Shown: positions 18,830 to 28,392, counted from the stretch's first letter. The stretch: 32,115 bases of DNA from Vibrio nigripulchritudo ATCC 27043 (GCF_000222685.1 NZ_AFWJ01000279.1:1-32115); one strand, 5' to 3'. Made by a program: numbers and translations. The notes: a model not told the origin generated them from the letters alone.

Positions 18830-19461
18830 GTTATGGAACCGCCGAAGTAAGTGCGTTGTCCGAGAAAATTAACTGGGACAAGGTGGACGGTCTGGTACCT
18901 GCTATTGTGCAAGATTTCCAATCTAGCCAGGTGCTGATGATGGGGTACATGAACCAAGACGCCTTGGCGAAAACAGGAGAAACTGGGCAGGTTACGTTTT
19001 TCTCCCGTACCAAAGCACGTCTTTGGACCAAAGGGGAAACCTCTGGCAACGTACTTCAGCTAAAAAACATGGCGCTGGACTGCGATAACGACACTCTACT
19101 AGTGAAAGTTGAGCCAATCGGTCCTACTTGTCACCTAGGAAATACCACATGCTGGGATGTCGATCCTCAAGAGGAGTCGCAAATGGTGTGGCTTCATCAA
19201 CTTGAGCAGCTACTGGCTGCCCGCAAGAGTGCCGACCCAGATTCTTCCTACACCGCCAGCCTATATGCCCGTGGCACCAAGCGTATTTCGCAAAAAGTGG
19301 GCGAAGAAGGGGTTGAAGTTGCGCTTGCGGCGACGTCGGGCGATAAGGCGGAGTTAGTATGCGAATCTGCGGATTTGATTTACCACTTGCTTGTGCTGCT
19401 ACAAGATCAGGGGTTATCAATGAGCGATGTCATTAATAAGCTCAAAGAACGCCATAACTAA
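18826..19461 (+). CDS. hisI: Bifunctional phosphoribosyl-AMP cyclohydrolase / phosphoribosyl-ATP pyrophosphatase
   Basis: Fused HisI-HisE enzyme (211 residues) for steps 2 and 3 of the pathway. The N-terminal cyclohydrolase has [25 protein letters not shown], the metal-binding [14 protein letters not shown] and [12 protein letters not shown]. The C-terminal MazG-like pyrophosphatase (about 115-211) has [29 protein letters not shown] and [11 protein letters not shown]. Last gene of the operon, followed by a bidirectional terminator. Confidence 0.97.
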
Positions 19462-19490
19462 TCGCAGTTCTTTTCGAGTCTAGAAATCGT

Positions 19491-19520
19491 AATAAAGCCT
19501 CTGAAATCAGAGGCTTTATT
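19491..19520. terminator. Bidirectional terminator between his operon and ychJ
   Basis: Perfect 14-base inverted repeat AATAAAGCCTCTGA / TCAGAGGCTTTATT with a two-base centre. It gives a GC-rich stem and a T-rich tail on both strands and serves the convergent hisI and ychJ. Confidence 0.93.
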
Positions 19521-19539
19521 ATGTCAGATATCTAAATTG

Positions 19540-20046
19540 CTACCCGCAGCATTTCTTAAACTTTTTACCGCTTCCACAAACACAGGGATCGTTACGTCCT
19601 ACTTTTAAATTCTTGATAGGTTGCGTTAATCGTGGGTCTTCTGGTTCTGGCTGCTCTTCTTCAGGAAACGTTCCATCAACGTAATACCAAAGCCCATCTT
19701 CTCTCAAAAACCTTGAACGTTCACCCAAGCAATATTGGTGTTCATCTTCATTGAAGTAGGCCTTAAACTCAACGTAACCTTCATCATCATGACTGCCATT
19801 TTTGGTGTTAATAACGTCCAGTTTGCACCAGTCACTGTTTATAGATTCAGCGATACCTTGACGTTGTTCTTCCGCATTTTTTGAAGGGTGGTAGGTATCA
19901 ACAACAAAGTCCACAAGCTTCTTTACATGAGCACTGTAACGAGCACGCATCAGTTGCTCAGGCTTTTTAGCCGCGGAATGATTGAGATGAACTTTTTGGC
20001 AGCAGTCTTGGTAAGACAGTGTATTTCCACAAGGACAATGAGACAT
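19540..20046 (-). CDS. ychJ: YchJ family (UPF0225) SEC-C motif protein
   Basis: A 168-residue cytosolic protein with a cysteine-rich SEC-C zinc-binding motif at each end: N-terminal [13 protein letters not shown] and C-terminal [18 protein letters not shown], the same type found at the end of SecA. Between them is the NTF2-like YchJ middle domain ([35 protein letters not shown]). The start at 20046 (MSHCPCG) is the conserved one; an in-frame ATG at 20091 would add 15 unrelated residues. The ribosome site is weak. Function is not established. Confidence 0.9.
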   Translation of the reverse strand: MSHCPCGNTLSYQDCCQKVHLNHSAAKKPEQLMRARYSAHVKKLVDFVVDTYHPSKNAEEQRQGIAESINSDWCKLDVINTKNGSHDDEGYVEFKAYFNEDEHQYCLGERSRFLREDGLWYYVDGTFPEEEQPEPEDPRLTQPIKNLKVGRNDPCVCGSGKKFKKCCG

Positions 20047-20146
20047 GATGATTTTACCGAATAAGCGTGACAGGATCAGAGCTAACGTCACTTAAAGTTG
20101 GAGCAAAGGCTACCACGCTTTTATCGGTAAAGGTAGAGGAAGGAAA

Positions 20147-21358
20147 TCAGTCGACTTCCATCAGCTCCTGAGACCAGTTGATCGCCCCGCGATAGCACTC
20201 TGCAATGCAATTCTCTTCAAGTTTGAGTTCTGTTCTTTTCGCGATAGTCGTATCCCAGTCAGCCTGTTCAAATGCTTTCACCAATGTAATGATGTTACCC
20301 AGTACACCCGTTTGGTTAAGAAGCGCTTCTTTCACCGATGGATCGACAGGAATCGAGTGCAATATGTCTTCCATTGGCTGATCAAGTAAGGAATCTAACA
20401 AAGAAAGCATGCCAGTTAAAAAGGCAAGACTCTTGTCTACTTGCCCCTTATAAAGATCAGCGACAAGCTCGCAGAATCGTGCACGAGTAATGGACAGGGT
20501 ATATAGGGAATTTGGTTTGCCTTCATTGGCGTTTGATACGGCAACCAGAGAGACAAACTTACGCAATTTATCTTCACCAAGGTAAACCAATGCCTGTTTG
20601 AATGATTTAATTTCGTTGGCAACACTGGAGGTCGAATTTACATACCTCAGCAGCTTATAAGAAAGCGAAACATCAGACGAAACCAAACGCTCAATCACAT
20701 CGTAATTCAGCTCATCATTCGAAATTTCTTTACACAGTTGAATGACATTAAGCAATGAAGGTTCAATGGCACGATGCTGGATCATTTCAGGTTTGGCAAA
20801 AAAGTAACCTTGGAACAGAGTGAAGCCCACTTCTTTAGCTTGTTGGAACTCTTCGTAAGTTTCTACTTTTTCAGCAAGGAACTGAATTTTTGTACTTTTC
20901 AGTTTGGCGATAAAAAAAGACGCCTTGCCGATAGGAACAGTACGAATGTCAAACTTGATGATAGAAATCAGCGGCAGAAAACGCTTCCAATCTGGATTTG
21001 GAATGAAATCGTCTAGTGCGATTTTATAGCCCAGACGGTAGAGATCTTTTAGCGCGTCATACAATTCATCTGTAGGTTCACAGTCTTCCAGAACTTCTAT
21101 GATGATAGAACTGCGCGGAAACAGAGCTGGGATCTGGTTGATCAGGCTTTGATACGGGAAATTAACAAAGCCCTTTTTTGTACCCAGATTATTTTGATTT
21201 GGGCTCAGGAACTGGTCGGAAAGTAGTCTTTTGGTTGCCAGTTCAGGTTCGACGTCAGGAAATGTGTTTTTAGGACCATCACGAAACAGCAGTTCGTAAC
21301 CCATGGTTTGGCGGTCAGAGTCAAAAATAGGTTGTCGTGCTACGTAAGAGTATTTCAA
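20147..21358 (-). CDS. EAL-HDOD domain signalling protein (YuxH-like)
   Basis: A 403-residue cytosolic protein: EAL domain (about 1-190) then HDOD domain (about 195-385). Many EAL-HDOD proteins are called degenerate, but here all positions usually needed for c-di-GMP hydrolysis can be found: E22 (ELLFR), N66 (FVNF), E88 (IIEVLE), D116 and D117 (ALDDF), K135 (IKFD), E163 (AEKVE) and Q183 (QGYFFAKP). Loop details differ (AEKVE for AEGVE, DDFIPN for DDFG). It could therefore be an active phosphodiesterase or a c-di-GMP receptor. It stands alone, between ychJ and lpxH on the same strand. In Vibrio such proteins affect motility and biofilm. Confidence 0.9.
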   Translation of the reverse strand: MKYSYVARQPIFDSDRQTMGYELLFRDGPKNTFPDVEPELATKRLLSDQFLSPNQNNLGTKKGFVNFPYQSLINQIPALFPRSSIIIEVLEDCEPTDELYDALKDLYRLGYKIALDDFIPNPDWKRFLPLISIIKFDIRTVPIGKASFFIAKLKSTKIQFLAEKVETYEEFQQAKEVGFTLFQGYFFAKPEMIQHRAIEPSLLNVIQLCKEISNDELNYDVIERLVSSDVSLSYKLLRYVNSTSSVANEIKSFKQALVYLGEDKLRKFVSLVAVSNANEGKPNSLYTLSITRARFCELVADLYKGQVDKSLAFLTGMLSLLDSLLDQPMEDILHSIPVDPSVKEALLNQTGVLGNIITLVKAFEQADWDTTIAKRTELKLEENCIAECYRGAINWSQELMEVD

Positions 21359-21470
21359 TGGTATTGTCCACGTCTAAACATCAATAATGGAATGCATAAT
21401 AAACATACGGAACAATTAATCTATATTTAGCTCAATAGCGCGTTACGCTGTGTTACATTCGAGCTTGTTT

Positions 21471-22202
21471 TTAGCCACCCGACAGTGGAAAAGTAATGAT
21501 TTCCTGACCTGATTCGCTGTAAGACAAAATGTAACCATGGGTATACCAGTCTCCTAGTACAACCCTTTTCCCAACGGCGTTGCTTAGCTGAACATCATGC
21601 TGAGCGGGGCGATGTGTGTGTCCATGAATCATCAGTGGTGCATCGTAGCTCTCCATCACACGAGTCACCTCGCTTTGTGTCACATCCATGATGTTGAGCG
21701 ACTTTTTCTGCTTATCACTACGGGTCTTGTTCTGAACGTTTTTTACTATTTTTTTTCTGAGGAAAAGAGGCACACATAGAAACAGTTTCTGCAGCCACGG
21801 CTGATGCACTTTTCGCCTAAATTCCTGATACTTCACATCTTCGAGACACAAGGTGTCCCCATGTAAAAGAATAGCAGGGGTGCCATAGAGGTCAATTTTT
21901 GTCACTTCAGGAAGAAGCTCAATGCCTGTTTCTTTACTGAACCGCTTATTGACCAGAAAGTCACGATTGCCATGGGTGAAATAGCACTTCACGCCAGAAT
22001 CAGTCAGGTCTTTGAATGCATCGATAATGGAGCTGCTGAAAGGAGAGTTATCATCATCACCTATCCAGAAATCGAATAAATCCCCGAGCACATAGACTTT
22101 CTCGGCTTGATAGGCGTATTTTTCAAGGAAATGGAAGAAGCCTTCAGTGATTTCAGGGTGGGTAGGGGATAAGTGCAGGTCGGAAATAAAAAGTGTGGTC
22201 AT
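21471..22202 (-). CDS. lpxH: UDP-2,3-diacylglucosamine diphosphatase LpxH
   Basis: Peripheral inner-membrane metallophosphoesterase of lipid A synthesis; cleaves UDP-2,3-diacyl-GlcN to lipid X and UMP. 243 residues. The calcineurin-type metal motifs are in order: FISDLHLS (D8, H10), [13 protein letters not shown] (GD..D), [14 protein letters not shown], and GHTHRP near residue 197. The hydrophobic basic cap segment ([22 protein letters not shown]) is the membrane and acyl-chain contact. Second gene after ppiB, as in E. coli, but purEK does not follow. Confidence 0.96.
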   Translation of the reverse strand: MTTLFISDLHLSPTHPEITEGFFHFLEKYAYQAEKVYVLGDLFDFWIGDDDNSPFSSSIIDAFKDLTDSGVKCYFTHGNRDFLVNKRFSKETGIELLPEVTKIDLYGTPAILLHGDTLCLEDVKYQEFRRKVHQPWLQKLFLCVPLFLRKKIVKNVQNKTRSDKQKKSLNIMDVTQSEVTRVMESYDAPLMIHGHTHRPAQHDVQLSNAVGKRVVLGDWYTHGYILSYSESGQEIITFPLSGG

Positions 22203-22216
22203 AAGCCCTAAACAAA

Positions 22217-22235
22217 GGGGAGCGTGATGCTCCCC
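22217..22235 (-). terminator. GC-rich hairpin between ppiB and lpxH
   Basis: Perfect seven-base arms GGGGAGC/GCTCCCC with a five-base loop. On the minus strand it is followed only by TTTG, so it is a partial terminator or mRNA-processing/stability element between the two genes rather than a full stop. Confidence 0.5.
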
Positions 22236-22242
22236 AACGCAA

Positions 22243-22737
22243 TTATTCTTCGATTGTCGTGCCAGTGATAACGACTTCCTCTAGCGGAACGTCTTGGTGC
22301 ATTCCCATAGAACCAGTAGCAACGCCTTTGATCTTGTTAACGATCTCTATGCCTTCTACCACTTCACCGAATACACAGTAACCCCAACCATCCAGACTTT
22401 CAGATTTGAAGTCCAGGAATGTGTTGTCGTTTACGTTGATGAAGAACTGAGAGCTAGCAGAATGCGGCTCCATAGTACGAGCCATAGCAAGAGTACCCAC
22501 TTTGTTGCTCAAACCGTTGTTTGCTTCGTTTTTGATTGGTGCACGAGAGTCTTTTTCTTGCAGACCAGAAGTCATGCCACCACCTTGGATCATGAAGCCA
22601 TCAATGACACGGTGGAAAAGAGTGTTGTCATAAAAACCATCACGGCAGTACTGTAAAAAGTTAGCACTGGTTTCTGGTGCTTTTTCATCATTCAATTGGA
22701 TCTTGATGTCACCAAAGTTCGTGTGAAGGGTGATCAT
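22243..22737 (-). CDS. ppiB: Cytosolic peptidyl-prolyl cis-trans isomerase B (cyclophilin)
   Basis: A 164-residue cyclophilin that speeds X-Pro isomerisation during folding. It has no signal peptide, so it is the cytosolic PpiB and not periplasmic PpiA. Active-site signatures: [15 protein letters not shown] (catalytic Arg), [13 protein letters not shown], and the [10 protein letters not shown] segment near the C-terminus. Divergent from cysS and upstream of lpxH on the same strand. Confidence 0.96.
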   Translation of the reverse strand: MITLHTNFGDIKIQLNDEKAPETSANFLQYCRDGFYDNTLFHRVIDGFMIQGGGMTSGLQEKDSRAPIKNEANNGLSNKVGTLAMARTMEPHSASSQFFINVNDNTFLDFKSESLDGWGYCVFGEVVEGIEIVNKIKGVATGSMGMHQDVPLEEVVITGTTIEE

Positions 22738-22906
22738 GATTACTTCCTTTAAATATTTAATGGGAATGGAAACAGAATTCTAGCGTAACCTCAAATTTAC
22801 ACAAGTCATACGCCCTCTGCGTGCCTAGGTTAACGACCCCTAAGAACAAAACCTGTTCAATTAGAACGAAATAACATTTTCCGAAGCGATTTCTGAAATT
22901 GAGCTA

Positions 22907-22935
22907 TTACTTAACGTCAGTTGAATTGATATACT
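22907..22935 (+). promoter_or_regulatory. Candidate cysS promoter
   Basis: -35 TTACTT (22907-22912), 17-base spacer, -10 TATACT (22930-22935, 5/6 match). The transcript would start about 30 bases before the cysS ATG. Confidence 0.55.
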
Positions 22936-22974
22936 CGGGCGTTCTTAAAACCACTAACCGAATTTAAAGAGATC

Positions 22975-24360
22975 ATGCTTAAGATATTTAACTCACTCAC
23001 CCGACAGAAAGAGGAATTCAAACCCATCCATGCTGGCAAAGTTGGCATGTACGTCTGTGGAGTAACTATCTATGATCTCTGTCATATCGGACACGGTCGT
23101 ACCTTTGTTTCATTTGATGTGGTTTCTCGTTACCTGCGTTACCTAGGCTACGATCTGACATTTGTTCGTAACATCACAGACATTGACGACAAGATCATCA
23201 AGCGTGCGGCGGAAAACGGCGAAAGCTGTGACTCTCTGACAGAACGTTTGATCGGCGAAATGCACGCCGATTTCGATGCGCTAAATATGAAGCGCCCAGA
23301 CGTTGAACCTCGCGCAACACAATTCATTCAGGAAATCATTGATCTTGTTGAAACACTGATCGAACGCGGTTTTGCCTACGTTGCAGACAATGGCGACGTC
23401 ATGTTTGAAGTGAAGAAATACGACGAGTACGGAAAACTGTCTCGTCAGGATTTGGATCAGCTTCAGGCAGGTGCCCGTGTTGATGTTGAGCTTGCAAAAC
23501 GCAGTCCGCTAGATTTCGTTCTTTGGAAAATGTCTAAGCCGGGTGAACCGACATGGGAATCACCATGGGGTCCTGGTCGCCCTGGCTGGCACATTGAATG
23601 TTCGGCGATGAACTCATCGATTCTTGGCGATCACTTTGACATTCACGGTGGTGGCTCTGATCTTCAATTCCCTCACCATGAAAATGAGATTGCTCAGTCT
23701 TGCTGCGCGCACGACACGCAATACGTGAATACGTGGATGCACAGTGGCATGGTGATGGTAGACCGCGAGAAAATGTCAAAATCTCTGGGTAACTTCTTCA
23801 CTATCCGTGACGTTTTGGGTCACTACGATGCGGAAACCGTGCGCTACTTCCTAATGTCTGGTCACTACCGCAGTCAGCTAAACTACAGCGAAGAGAACCT
23901 GAATCAGGCACGTGCTTCTCTTGAGCGTCTGTACACTTCATTACGTGGTCTTGACCTTTCTGCTTCTCCTGCTGGTGGCGAAGAATACGTTACTCGCTTT
24001 ACCGAAGCGATGAACGACGACTTTAATACGCCAGAAGCGTATTCGGTTCTGTTCGACATGGCTCGTGAAGTGAACCGAATCAAAGGTGAAAACCTAGAAC
24101 AAGCCTCTGCACTTGGCGCGCTACTGCGTGAATTGGCAGACGTGATCGGTATTCTTCATCAGGATCCAGAAGCCTTCCTGAAAGGTGGTGCGGCAGATAA
24201 CGACGACGAAGTGGCAGAAATTGAAGCCCTGATTAAGCTTCGTAATGATTCTCGTGCAGCAAAAGACTGGGCGAATGCTGATATGGCGCGCGATAAGCTG
24301 AACGAGATGGGCATTGAACTCGAAGATGGTCCGGAAGGAACCACTTGGCGTCGTAAGTAA
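22975..24360 (+). CDS. cysS: Cysteine--tRNA ligase
   Basis: Class I aminoacyl-tRNA synthetase charging tRNA-Cys in the cytosol. 461 residues, the usual length, nearly collinear with E. coli CysRS. The HIGH motif reads CHIGHGRTF (residues 36-44 or so), and KMSKS lies in [12 protein letters not shown]. The zinc-binding Cys/His are in [17 protein letters not shown] and [10 protein letters not shown]. The C-terminal tRNA-binding domain ends [10 protein letters not shown]. Monocistronic, with a terminator before tdk. Confidence 0.98.
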   Translation: MLKIFNSLTRQKEEFKPIHAGKVGMYVCGVTIYDLCHIGHGRTFVSFDVVSRYLRYLGYDLTFVRNITDIDDKIIKRAAENGESCDSLTERLIGEMHADFDALNMKRPDVEPRATQFIQEIIDLVETLIERGFAYVADNGDVMFEVKKYDEYGKLSRQDLDQLQAGARVDVELAKRSPLDFVLWKMSKPGEPTWESPWGPGRPGWHIECSAMNSSILGDHFDIHGGGSDLQFPHHENEIAQSCCAHDTQYVNTWMHSGMVMVDREKMSKSLGNFFTIRDVLGHYDAETVRYFLMSGHYRSQLNYSEENLNQARASLERLYTSLRGLDLSASPAGGEEYVTRFTEAMNDDFNTPEAYSVLFDMAREVNRIKGENLEQASALGALLRELADVIGILHQDPEAFLKGGAADNDDEVAEIEALIKLRNDSRAAKDWANADMARDKLNEMGIELEDGPEGTTWRRK

Positions 24361-24380
24361 CGTAATCCATATTTTATAAA

Positions 24381-24404
24381 GGGCTGAGGTTTCAGCCCTT
24401 TTTT
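24381..24404 (+). terminator. Terminator of cysS
   Basis: Stem GGGCTGA/TCAGCCC with loop GGTT, followed by a run of T's. It lies 20 bases after the cysS stop and about 27 bases before tdk. Confidence 0.88.
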
Positions 24405-24431
24405 CTGATTTTATTTTCTTGGAAACAATCT

Positions 24432-25010
24432 GTGGCACAAATGTATTTTTATTACTCAGCGATGAACGCGGGTAAATCTACGACACTTTTACAGTCCTCT
24501 TTTAACTATCAAGAGCGTGGGATGAATCCGATGATTTATACCGCTGCATTGGACAACCGCTACGGAATAGGAAAGGTCAGCTCTCGAATCGGTTTGCAGT
24601 CTGAAGCCCAGTTATTTCATCATGAAACGGATTTGTTTGAAGAAATAAAGAAACACAATGAAGAACAAAAACGTCATTGTATCCTCGTGGATGAGTGTCA
24701 GTTCCTGTCAAAAGATCAAGTTTATCAGCTAACAGAAGTTGTTGATAAATTGGGTATTCCTGTACTGTGTTACGGCTTGAGAACAGATTTTCTTGGGGAG
24801 CTATTTGAAGGCAGTAAATACCTGCTCTCATGGGCAGACAAACTAGTAGAGCTGAAAACCATCTGCCACTGCGGACGTAAAGCGAACATGGTGATCCGAA
24901 CGGATGAGCATGGTAATGCCATTGCAGAGGGTGACCAAGTGGCAATTGGTGGAAATGACCGTTACGTATCTGTGTGCCGCAAGCACTACAAAGAAGCGTT
25001 AGGTAAGTAA
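24432..25010 (+). CDS. tdk: Thymidine kinase
   Basis: Type II thymidine kinase of the pyrimidine salvage pathway (dT + ATP to dTMP), 192 residues. GTG start with a GGAA ribosome site; the product opens [17 protein letters not shown]. Walker A is [12 protein letters not shown], the Walker-B-like catalytic segment is ILVDECQFL, followed by the lasso region and zinc-binding cysteines (TICHCGRKA and VCRKHY). Convergent with the ATP-grasp operon and sharing its terminator. Confidence 0.96.
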   Translation: MAQMYFYYSAMNAGKSTTLLQSSFNYQERGMNPMIYTAALDNRYGIGKVSSRIGLQSEAQLFHHETDLFEEIKKHNEEQKRHCILVDECQFLSKDQVYQLTEVVDKLGIPVLCYGLRTDFLGELFEGSKYLLSWADKLVELKTICHCGRKANMVIRTDEHGNAIAEGDQVAIGGNDRYVSVCRKHYKEALGK

Positions 25011-25050
25011 CCTGAACCCGGGATAAGAACAGGCTTAAAGCATGAATAGC

Positions 25051-25078
25051 AAAAGAGCACCTTAGTGGTGCTCATTTT
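25051..25078. terminator. Bidirectional terminator between tdk and the ATP-grasp operon
   Basis: GAGCACC/GGTGCTC stem with a five-base loop, flanked by AAAA on the left and ATTTTT on the right, so it can stop transcription from both convergent sides. Confidence 0.85.
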
Positions 25079-25097
25079 TCGTTTGGGGGAAGAGTAA

Positions 25098-26060
25098 TCA
25101 GCTATGTGAACCAAAGGTTTTGGCTGCATAGGCAACACGCTCAGCTGGTTTTGGATATTCTGCGGGTTCTCCCAGGCTTTCGATATGACGAAGCCGAGGC
25201 AACAGACCACTGCCATTAGCAATTTGAATCGCCAGCCCCGGGCGAGCATTCAGCTCCAACACCATAGGACCTTCTTCTTTGTCGAGTACCATATCGGTTC
25301 CCATATAGCCCAGCCCTGTCATCTCCCATGCGCTTGAAGCCAAAGTCAGCAATCGTTCCCAATGTGGGACTTGCAAAGTCGCCAGTTCTTTCCCCGTGTC
25401 TGGGTGGTGTTTAATTGGCTGATCAAACTGAACGGCACGAACGGCTTTGCCTGTCGCGATGTCGATACCAACACCTACTGCACCTTGGTGCAAGTTAGCT
25501 TTTCCATCCGAATCTGAAGTCGACAAACGCATCATTGCCATCACAGGGTAGCCCTTAAACACGATGATTCTTACATCAGGCACGCCTTCATAACTGAAGC
25601 CTTCAAAGCAATCGTCGAATTTAATCAGGTTTTCAACCACTGCAACATCGTTCTTTCCACCTAAAGAGAACAGACCTGCGAGAGCGTTACTGATATGTCT
25701 TTCAACGTCTTCTTTATTGATCACGGAGCCAGAGGGCTTCATGTATTCGCCATCTTTGTGGGAGGTCACCACAAGAATGCCTTTTCCGCCGCTGCCCTGA
25801 GCAGGTTTAATCACAAACCCCGGCCAGTCTTTGACCATCTTATGGATTGACTTCACCTCTGCCTGATGGCTGATAACGCCAATCAGTTTTGGTACGGTTG
25901 CGCCAGCCTGCTCTGCAATGAGTTTGGTTTTCAGCTTGTCATCGACCAACGGATACTTTGAACGATCATTGTATCGCCCGATATAGCTGTGGTTACGCTG
26001 ATTCATTCCCATGATCCCTTTGCTTTTCAGCTTGAAAGGGGAGGTGAACTGACTCCACAT
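25098..26060 (-). CDS. RimK-related ATP-grasp ligase (alpha-L-glutamate ligase-like)
   Basis: A 320-residue ATP-grasp enzyme of the family annotated as alpha-L-glutamate ligase-like; its substrate is unknown. The family start is visible: GIMGMNQRNHSYIGRYNDRSKYPLVDDKLKTK. The ATP-binding loop is FVIKPAQGSGGKGILVV (about residues 82-98), followed by VPDVRIIVFKGYPVMAMMRL and the metal-binding MVLELNARPGLAIQ near residue 270. The motifs look catalytically competent. It begins two bases after the stop of the 7TM protein gene, so it is translationally coupled in a three-gene operon. It presumably joins an amino acid to a carboxylate at or near the membrane. Not RimK itself: the N-terminal domain and context differ. 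Confidence 0.88.
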   Translation of the reverse strand: MWSQFTSPFKLKSKGIMGMNQRNHSYIGRYNDRSKYPLVDDKLKTKLIAEQAGATVPKLIGVISHQAEVKSIHKMVKDWPGFVIKPAQGSGGKGILVVTSHKDGEYMKPSGSVINKEDVERHISNALAGLFSLGGKNDVAVVENLIKFDDCFEGFSYEGVPDVRIIVFKGYPVMAMMRLSTSDSDGKANLHQGAVGVGIDIATGKAVRAVQFDQPIKHHPDTGKELATLQVPHWERLLTLASSAWEMTGLGYMGTDMVLDKEEGPMVLELNARPGLAIQIANGSGLLPRLRHIESLGEPAEYPKPAERVAYAAKTFGSHS

Positions 26061-26062
26061 AC

Positions 26063-27571
26063 TTAATCCTCCGCCAGCGGCTTAAAGCGACGTAGTTCTG
26101 TCAGACGATAGCCCGTGTAGGTACCCAGAAGCAGAATCAGAGCAAGAACGATCAATTGCAAGCCAATGAAGTTAAAGGTCAGATGCTGAACAAACGGATT
26201 GGTCATCGCCAAATACACTAAGACCGCAGTAAGTAGGGAGCCGCCACCTTGAATAAAGACTTCTTTTCCGCCTTCTTCTTCCCACAAGATAGACATACGT
26301 TCAATGGTCCAGGAAAGAATGATCATTGGGAAGAAAGTGATAGTCAGACCTTCATTCAATCCAATATTGAAAGAGACAATCGTGAAGATTGAGATGATCA
26401 GAATAACCGTGATGATGACGGCAGAGATTCGGGCAACTAGCAGCAAGTTCAACTTAGACAAATAGCCGCGAATAACCAGCCCCGTTCCTACAATCAGCAA
26501 GAAGCCAACAATACCAGTCAGTAGCTGGGTTTGAACGAATGCCACTGCAATCAAGACTGGCATAAAGGTGCCAGAAGTTTTCAACCCGACAATAACGCGC
26601 AGGAAGACCACAATAAGCGCGCCAATAGGGATCAGCATAATGGTTTTAAACATCGACTGTTCGGCAATTGGCAGGCTGTGAATTGAGAAGTTGAGCAGGC
26701 TGTCTGCTTCTACTTTTTTGGAGGTTGCCTGTTGTGGAGTGACTTCCTGAGCAATCATTGAGAACAGCACCTGACTATTCTTACCGCCAATTACGTCAAG
26801 TAGGGAGATATTCGAATCGTCCCATACAAGCCAGTTTTTCTGCTTACCTTGTACACCAGAATGGGTGTCGAACAGTTCCCAGTTTTCGCCATCCCACACT
26901 TCGACCATTGGGACAATGTTCTGACGACGACGTCCGTCTTCTAACTGAATCACTCCTACTACTTTGTTTGGAATGGCGGCGTAACTCAGCAATTTAGACG
27001 TGGTGTTTACCTTATCCTCTGTGTTTAAAAGCAATGCTGCATTCTGGTTGTCGCCATCATTCAACTGCTTAATCAGCTCTCTTGCCAGAGTTACATTGTC
27101 AGCGCTTCTGTCCGTAGCTTGTTGCAATAGTGACTGCGCAGCAGCATCTTGAGGACCATCAAAAATCGGTTTCTCAATGGGGTCATCAGAAGGTGGAATA
27201 ACCGCTACGTTCGCTTGCTCATCCACCAAGAACTGCGCTTTGTAATAAATAATCTGAGGACCAGTTGCGCTTCGGATACTCCACTCTGCGCGTCGCCCGC
27301 TTTCAGTACTGACGTAGGCAACACCATAACCCGGAGATGAAGTACTCTCGTTAATCAATGTAAAACCAGACTGTGTTGCAGGAGCGGCTAACGAAGCTTT
27401 CACAGCATCGCCATTGGCAGTGAATTCAACGCGTGCTTCTACATCCCAGACTTGTCTGGTTTCACCTGGCGTCCATGGCACGCCATAATCGGTATGGCGA
27501 AGAATACTGAGTGCAATCCCTGCAACGATAAGAAGTGCGACCGCAAGATAAAAGGGCACTTTGGATGTCAT
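26063..27571 (-). CDS. Inactive transglutaminase-like protein fused to seven transmembrane helices (UUP1 family)
   Basis: A 502-residue inner-membrane protein. An N-terminal membrane anchor (about 6-24) is followed by a periplasmic region of about 290 residues. The C-terminal half (about 312-492) has seven hydrophobic helices, ending in a short charged tail. The transglutaminase-like core can be traced (LLSYAAIPNKVVGVIQLEDG...MVEVWDGENWELFDTHSG), but the Cys position is not Cys and the His before VEVW is Pro-Met, so it should not be catalytic. Probably a binding or presentation module. The family is known from gene neighbourhoods with ATP-grasp ligases and retropepsin-like proteases; function is unknown. 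It lies 20 bases after the protease gene and 2 bases before the ligase. Confidence 0.88.
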   Translation of the reverse strand: MTSKVPFYLAVALLIVAGIALSILRHTDYGVPWTPGETRQVWDVEARVEFTANGDAVKASLAAPATQSGFTLINESTSSPGYGVAYVSTESGRRAEWSIRSATGPQIIYYKAQFLVDEQANVAVIPPSDDPIEKPIFDGPQDAAAQSLLQQATDRSADNVTLARELIKQLNDGDNQNAALLLNTEDKVNTTSKLLSYAAIPNKVVGVIQLEDGRRRQNIVPMVEVWDGENWELFDTHSGVQGKQKNWLVWDDSNISLLDVIGGKNSQVLFSMIAQEVTPQQATSKKVEADSLLNFSIHSLPIAEQSMFKTIMLIPIGALIVVFLRVIVGLKTSGTFMPVLIAVAFVQTQLLTGIVGFLLIVGTGLVIRGYLSKLNLLLVARISAVIITVILIISIFTIVSFNIGLNEGLTITFFPMIILSWTIERMSILWEEEGGKEVFIQGGGSLLTAVLVYLAMTNPFVQHLTFNFIGLQLIVLALILLLGTYTGYRLTELRRFKPLAED

Positions 27572-27591
27572 GGCTTTGAATTCCTTAACGT

Positions 27592-28338
27592 TTACTGAGT
27601 GTTAGATTGCAGGTGAGTTTTGCTGACATCGACGAGAGCGATGTCTTTAATAAATTCACGACCAAGCAGAATCGGGTGGCTCATTTGAGAACGGTCTGCC
27701 AGTGTGAACTGTGCTTTTTCGTGGATCATGCCAACTTGAACCCACAGCTCGACAACCGGTCTGCGTTGCGCTTCTTCACTGGTGGACTGGCGAATTTTGG
27801 CGTACCTGAGTACAGGCGATTCAATCCAGAGCTGATCTTCTTTCTTGGTCTTTTCGTCACTGATGTGAAACTTCACCCAGGTTTTACCGTTTCGCTCGAA
27901 TTCCTGAATATCAACGGCATTGATTGAAGACGTTGCGGCACCTGTATCAACTCGGGCATCAAACTGCTGCTTAATCGTATCGATTTTCACTTTTTCTATC
28001 GCGCCTAGCACAACGGTCTGAGTTGGTTCTGGTGCTGGCTGGGTTTGCTTAGGCTGTATCGGCGCGGCTTTTGGGGTTTTCAGCTTCTTGAACTGTTTTG
28101 CTTGTTCTTGTCGAAGTTTGGCGACTTCGTTATTTAGATTGGTCAGCTCAATACTTAAGTAGTTAATGTGATCGTTTTGCTTATCAATTTGGTCAGCGTA
28201 AGTTTGAAGCTGGTTGGTCAGGTTTGACTCTGATTGTTGAATGGCAGCTTGGGTAGATTGAGTGTATTTCTCTCCGTCGATCAGCGTGCATCCAGACAAC
28301 ACTGTCACGGCAGCTAAGGCGGCAACCTTTTTAAGCAT
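27592..28338 (-). CDS. Lipoprotein with retropepsin-like protease domain (RimB / ATP-dependent zinc protease family)
   Basis: A 248-residue predicted lipoprotein: signal sequence with lipobox LSGC (lipidated Cys16), coiled coil about 30-80, Pro-Gln-rich linker (PIQPKQTQPAPEPTQT), then a C-terminal domain (about 108-240). The domain has the aspartic-protease motif FDARVDTGAATSSINA and the second signature HPILLGREFIKD. The residue after the lipidated Cys is Thr, not Asp, so outer-membrane sorting is likely. This family is often annotated 'ATP-dependent zinc protease', but the DTGA motif argues for a pepsin-type hydrolase. First gene of the three-gene operon. It may cut the amide or peptide bonds made by the ATP-grasp enzyme. 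Confidence 0.87.
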   Translation of the reverse strand: MLKKVAALAAVTVLSGCTLIDGEKYTQSTQAAIQQSESNLTNQLQTYADQIDKQNDHINYLSIELTNLNNEVAKLRQEQAKQFKKLKTPKAAPIQPKQTQPAPEPTQTVVLGAIEKVKIDTIKQQFDARVDTGAATSSINAVDIQEFERNGKTWVKFHISDEKTKKEDQLWIESPVLRYAKIRQSTSEEAQRRPVVELWVQVGMIHEKAQFTLADRSQMSHPILLGREFIKDIALVDVSKTHLQSNTQ

Positions 28339-28392
28339 AATGACCTTATTTTTAGCGGGTTAAAGCAGGAAGTGACACAAAGTGTATATTAT

